Shown: positions 16,790-19,680 of the stretch, piece after piece | Numbering within the stretch: the stretch's first letter is position 1 | How the letters are laid out: each line of letters begins with the position of its first letter | Source: Pseudomonadota bacterium | GTDB taxonomy: Bacteria > Pseudomonadota > Gammaproteobacteria > Arenicellales > UBA868 | Assembly: GCA_018661145.1 (NCBI GenBank) | Contig: JABJIU010000242.1 | Location: 1-19,680, forward strand | Direction: 5' to 3' | Length of the DNA: 19,680 nt | Program-made: the position numbers and the translations under genes | Notes under the pieces: generated by a model | Seen by the model: the letters and a program-made list of their open reading frames with translations, nothing else | Databases searched by the model: none | Told to the model about the DNA's origin: nothing

Positions 16790-16853
16790 TCTCCCCGAGG
16801 AGGTTCGAATCGCCCCGGAGCAGATAAACCCGGTGAGGGGACCAGAACGCGCG
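16776..16853 (+). promoter_or_regulatory. Predicted ileS sequestrator helix (alternative to the antisequestrator)
   Basis: CCCCUC (16786-16791) is perfectly complementary to GAGGGG (16835-16840). Next to it, CGCGCG (16778-16783) is complementary to CGCGCG (16848-16853) just upstream of the ileS ATG. CCGGGT (16765-16770) can also pair with ACCCGG (16828-16833). These use bases that the antisequestrator needs (CCC 16787-16789, GGG 16767-16769), so the two folds exclude each other. The likely ribosome-binding segment is GAGGGG (20 nt from ATG, rather far) or GCGAG (16851-16855, near). Confidence 0.55.
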
Positions 16854-16860
16854 AGTCAGC

Positions 16861-19680
16861 ATGAGTTTCAGCAAAGTCGATACACGCTATGACGGCCCGG
16901 CCCTGGAGCAGGGCATTCTTGAATTCTGGCGGGACCAGACGGTGTTTGAGAAGAGCCTGCAACACAGTGCGGGCAGGCCCCTTTTTACTTTCAACGATGG
17001 GCCGCCCACCGCCAACGGCAAACCCGGCATCCACCACGTCCTCGCACGCAGTTTCAAGGATATTTATCCCCGCTACAAAACGATGCAGGGTTTCCATGTG
17101 CCGCGAAAAGCCGGCTGGGACACGCATGGTCTGCCGGTCGAACACGAGATCGAAAAAGAACTCGGCATTTTTGATAAAAAGGAAATTGAAAAAGCGGTTG
17201 GGGTGGCTGAATTCACCCGCCGGTGTCGCGACTCGGTCATGCGATACATCAGTGATTGGGAGGCCATGACCGAGCGAATGGGTTTTTGGGTGGACCTAGA
17301 TCAGGCCTATTACACCCTTGATAACCAGTACATTGAGTCTGTCTGGCATCTGCTGAAAGAGATCTGGGATCGGGGCCTCATCTATCAGGATTACAAGGTC
17401 GTCCCCTACGATCCTCGAATCGGCGCAACGCTGTCTTCCCATGAGGTTGCGCAGGGCTACCGCGAAACCGTTGACCCCTCGGTCACGGTCCGCTTCCAGC
17501 TTGTCGATGACGATATATCGTTCCTTGTCTGGACCACCACGCCGTGGACACTGCCATCCAACCTCGCGCTCGCCGTGGGCGCCGATATTGATTATGTCTA
17601 TGTCAATGTCAGTGGAGAAACCCTGATCCTGGCAAAGGCCCGAATCTCTGAGGTGCTGGGCGACAACGACTTCCAGATACTGAAAACGGTAAAGGGTAGC
17701 GAACTACTGGGTCTTCACTACCATCGGCTGTTTGATCACCTTGACGCTCCCGGTGACATTTGCCGCGTACTGCCCGGTGACTTCGTAAGTACTGACGATG
17801 GCACCGGTATCGTGCATGTTGCGCCCGCGTATGGTGTGGACGATCTAGCACTGGGACAGGCGCACGGTCTGCCGGTGGTACACGGTGTTGGCCTGGACGG
17901 CCATTTCGTTGAAGCGGTGGAACCGGTCGCCGGGATGTTCTTTAAAGATGCCGATCCTGTGATCATCGACTTGCTGCGGGAACGGGGAATGCTCTTCAAA
18001 GCGGAAGAGTACAGCCACAACTATCCCTTCGGCTGGCGGACGGGTGACCCGCTTATCTACTATGCCAAAAACGCGTGGTATATCCGGACCACCGCCGTTC
18101 GGGAACGCATGGTCGCGCTGAACGGAACAATCAATTGGGTACCGGAATCGATCCGCGACGGCCGTTTTGGCAACTGGCTCGAGCACAACATTGACTGGGC
18201 GTTATCGCGAGAACGATTTTGGGGCACGCCCCTGCCACTGTGGACTGACGGTGAGGGTGATTACCTCTGTATCGGGTCTGTCGAAGAACTCGAGTCACTT
18301 TGCGGTACCTCGCTGAGTGAAACCGATCTGCATCGCCCCGCGATCGATGAGATCGAATTCACCCATCCGGAAAACGGCCGACGCTATCGGCGTGTCCCCG
18401 AAGTCATCGACTGCTGGTTCGACTCGGGCGCAATGTCTTATGCCCAGTGGCATTACCCCTTCGAAAACCAGGAGACTTTTGCCCAGCATTTTCCGGCGGA
18501 CTACATCTGTGAGGCTATCGACCAGACCCGCGGTTGGTTCTACAGCCTGCACGCCATCGCCGCGCTTGTCTCGGACAGTGTGGCCTACCGCAACTGTATC
18601 TGCCTGAGTCATATCGTCGACGAAGACGGCAAAAAAATGTCCAAGTCGCTTGGCAACATCGTCAATCCTTACGATGTCTTTGATCATATCGGCGCGGATC
18701 CTCTGCGCTGGTATTTTCTGGCCCGACTCGCACCAGAAAGCCAGAAGCGGATTTCCGTTGAAATTGTGCGCGAGGTCGCCAGTTCTTTTGTCAACACGCT
18801 GTGGAACACCTATGCGTTCTTTACGCTCTACGCCTCGCTCGATGATATCGATCTCGATGAGGAGGTTGCGCTTGCCGATCGCCCGGAAATTGATCGATGG
18901 GCGCTGGCGCTGACGCACCACACGGTTCGGACCGTCACTGCTGCCATGGACGCTTACGATGCCCGCAGTGCTGGGCAGGCGCTTGAGAACTTTGTGGACC
19001 AACTCAGCAACTGGTATATCCGGCGCAACCGTCGTCGATTCTGGAAGAGCGAAGCCGGAACTAATAAGCAGTCTGCCTATCTAACGCTATATGAGTGCCT
19101 CGACACCTTGCAACGACTGATCGCACCCTTTATGCCGTTTCTTGCCGAGTCGATGTATCAGAATCTGGTGTGTTCGCGCGACTCAACCGCTCCGATCAGC
19201 GTGCACATGAGCGAGTGGCCTGAGGTTCCGGATGCATGGCAGAACACGGCGCTCCGAGAAGCCACCGAAGTCATTCAGGCTATCGTAGCCCTCGGGCGGG
19301 GCGCCCGGGAAGCAAGCCAGATACGAGTCCGCCAACCACTGGCCAGACTCCTGGTCAGAGTACCCACGGAAGAGGCGCGTCAGGCTGTGCAGGATCATGA
19401 ACAGCAGGTTCTGGAGGAGCTCAACGTCAAATCCCTGGAGTTCATTGCAGCTGACGCCGAGTTGGTAACCTACCGGATCAAGCCCAACTTGCCGCGTCTT
19501 GGAAAACGCTACGGCAAACGCATTCCGGCCATCCGACAAGCGTTGGTCGAGGCGGACGGTGGCGCCATTGCGGTAGCTTGTGCTCGTGGTGAGGGGATCA
19601 CACTCGACATCGACGGAGAAAGCATCGCTTTTGAATCTGAAGACCTGCTCATCGAAACCGAGTCGGCGGAAGGCTATGCC
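16861..19680 (+). CDS. ileS: Isoleucyl-tRNA synthetase, type 2 (3' partial)
   Basis: The enzyme charges tRNA-Ile and edits Val. The frame is open from ATG 16861 to the window end (940 codons); type 2 enzymes have about 1030-1050 residues, so roughly the last 100 are outside. Domains in order: class I Rossmann core with NDGPPTANGKPGIHH (HIGH replaced by GIHH at about 56-59) and GWDTHGLPVEHEIEKELG; editing (CP1) domain with WTTTPWTLPSN and GTGIVHVAPAYG; second core half with CWFDSGAMSYAQ and KMSKS at 592-596; then the anticodon-binding helices with NWYIRRNRRRFW. The wording HHVLARSFKD...RYKTMQGFHVPRKAGWD is that of the actinobacterial/eukaryote-like type, not the E. coli type. Type 2 enzymes are commonly insensitive to mupirocin. 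An in-frame TGA at 16834 excludes longer starts. It is preceded by the T-box leader, not by ribF. Confidence 0.97.
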   Translation, partial: MSFSKVDTRYDGPALEQGILEFWRDQTVFEKSLQHSAGRPLFTFNDGPPTANGKPGIHHVLARSFKDIYPRYKTMQGFHVPRKAGWDTHGLPVEHEIEKELGIFDKKEIEKAVGVAEFTRRCRDSVMRYISDWEAMTERMGFWVDLDQAYYTLDNQYIESVWHLLKEIWDRGLIYQDYKVVPYDPRIGATLSSHEVAQGYRETVDPSVTVRFQLVDDDISFLVWTTTPWTLPSNLALAVGADIDYVYVNVSGETLILAKARISEVLGDNDFQILKTVKGSELLGLHYHRLFDHLDAPGDICRVLPGDFVSTDDGTGIVHVAPAYGVDDLALGQAHGLPVVHGVGLDGHFVEAVEPVAGMFFKDADPVIIDLLRERGMLFKAEEYSHNYPFGWRTGDPLIYYAKNAWYIRTTAVRERMVALNGTINWVPESIRDGRFGNWLEHNIDWALSRERFWGTPLPLWTDGEGDYLCIGSVEELESLCGTSLSETDLHRPAIDEIEFTHPENGRRYRRVPEVIDCWFDSGAMSYAQWHYPFENQETFAQHFPADYICEAIDQTRGWFYSLHAIAALVSDSVAYRNCICLSHIVDEDGKKMSKSLGNIVNPYDVFDHIGADPLRWYFLARLAPESQKRISVEIVREVASSFVNTLWNTYAFFTLYASLDDIDLDEEVALADRPEIDRWALALTHHTVRTVTAAMDAYDARSAGQALENFVDQLSNWYIRRNRRRFWKSEAGTNKQSAYLTLYECLDTLQRLIAPFMPFLAESMYQNLVCSRDSTAPISVHMSEWPEVPDAWQNTALREATEVIQAIVALGRGAREASQIRVRQPLARLLVRVPTEEARQAVQDHEQQVLEELNVKSLEFIAADAELVTYRIKPNLPRLGKRYGKRIPAIRQALVEADGGAIAVACARGEGITLDIDGESIAFESEDLLIETESAEGYA

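Larger units (their letters stand above)
16551..16840 (+). promoter_or_regulatory. T-box riboswitch (tRNA-Ile-sensing) upstream of ileS, probably translational
   Basis: The sequence GGGTGGTACCGCG (16767-16779) matches the T-box consensus GGGUGGNACCGCG at every position. The preceding ~210 nt fold in the canonical order: Stem I closed by GGGG (16557-16560)/CCCC (16638-16641) with an AAGAGUA specifier-loop strand and AUC codon; Stem II closed by TGAGCC (16642-16647)/GGCTCA (16689-16694), with a CCGAA/AGUA S-turn and apical GCTG/CAGC; a IIA/B-like region with GACC (16702-16705)/GGTC (16715-16718) and CCTT (16704-16707) able to pair with AAGG (16739-16742); a hairpin ACACG-AAA-CGTGT (16723-16735); and Stem III GCC-GGGC/GCCC-GGC (16742-16760). 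Uncharged tRNA-Ile should bind through the AUC codon and its ACCA end. No U-tract follows, so translation rather than transcription is probably controlled. This resembles ileS leaders of actinobacteria. Confidence 0.93.

Noticed and set aside
16780..16860. Transcription terminator after the T-box
   Set aside because: No run of T follows any of the GC-rich helices before the ileS ATG, so a rho-independent terminator is not supported.
16380..16860. Leader-peptide attenuation of ileS
   Set aside because: No short ORF with a run of Ile codons behind a ribosome-binding site was seen; the T-box explains the leader.
16833..16892. Short GTG frame overlapping the ileS start
   Set aside because: Only 19 codons, no ribosome-binding site at proper spacing and no recognisable content.
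16511..17145. Minus-strand open frames across the ileS leader and start
   Set aside because: They overlap the structured T-box leader and the ileS coding start, show no recognisable domain, and have arginine/proline-rich composition typical of antisense reading of GC-rich sequence.

Overview
The window reads as a gammaproteobacterial chromosome segment, probably from the purple-sulfur or Pseudomonas-like side of the class. The reasons are an E. coli-like NadA, a two-domain GlnE of about 950 residues, and the order glnE - ilvE - zinc-finger protein - waaF - waaG/waaP - LPS kinase, which recalls the Pseudomonas waa locus. This assignment rests on remembered protein families and gene order; no search was run.

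Layout. 1-159 is the lysine-rich tail of a histone H1-like protein built on a perfect 45-bp tandem repeat, followed by a bidirectional terminator shared with a convergent gene for a small membrane protein of unknown function (223-723, minus). Then come nadA (quinolinate synthase), hemH (ferrochelatase), convergent aroE (shikimate dehydrogenase) and divergent glnE. Next is an unusual short lumazine synthase of archaeal type, then ilvE and a CHCC zinc-finger protein. An LPS-core block follows: waaF, galE, a single 675-residue protein joining WaaG (glycosyltransferase) to WaaP (heptose kinase), and a further small LPS-type kinase. An endonuclease/exonuclease/phosphatase-family protein (minus) faces away from a histone-deacetylase-family hydrolase, which converges with an AEC-family permease (minus).

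The most striking part is 16380-16860, a 481-bp non-coding stretch in front of ileS. It holds what looks like a complete T-box riboswitch: a specifier loop with an AUC (Ile) codon, Stem II with an S-turn, a IIA/B-like pseudoknot region, Stem III, and the diagnostic GGGUGGUACCGCG T-box. No U-tract follows, and the downstream pairings instead cover the ileS ribosome-binding region, so control is probably translational, as known for actinobacterial ileS. The downstream IleS (16861 to the window end, open) is the type 2 ('eukaryotic-like') form, with GIHH in place of HIGH and a KMSKS loop. It is not flanked by the usual ribF/lspA on its upstream side. The simplest reading is horizontal acquisition of an ileS2 gene together with its tRNA-Ile-sensing T-box by a gammaproteobacterium, a class where I know of no described T-box.

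No rRNA, tRNA, insertion sequence or CRISPR array was seen.
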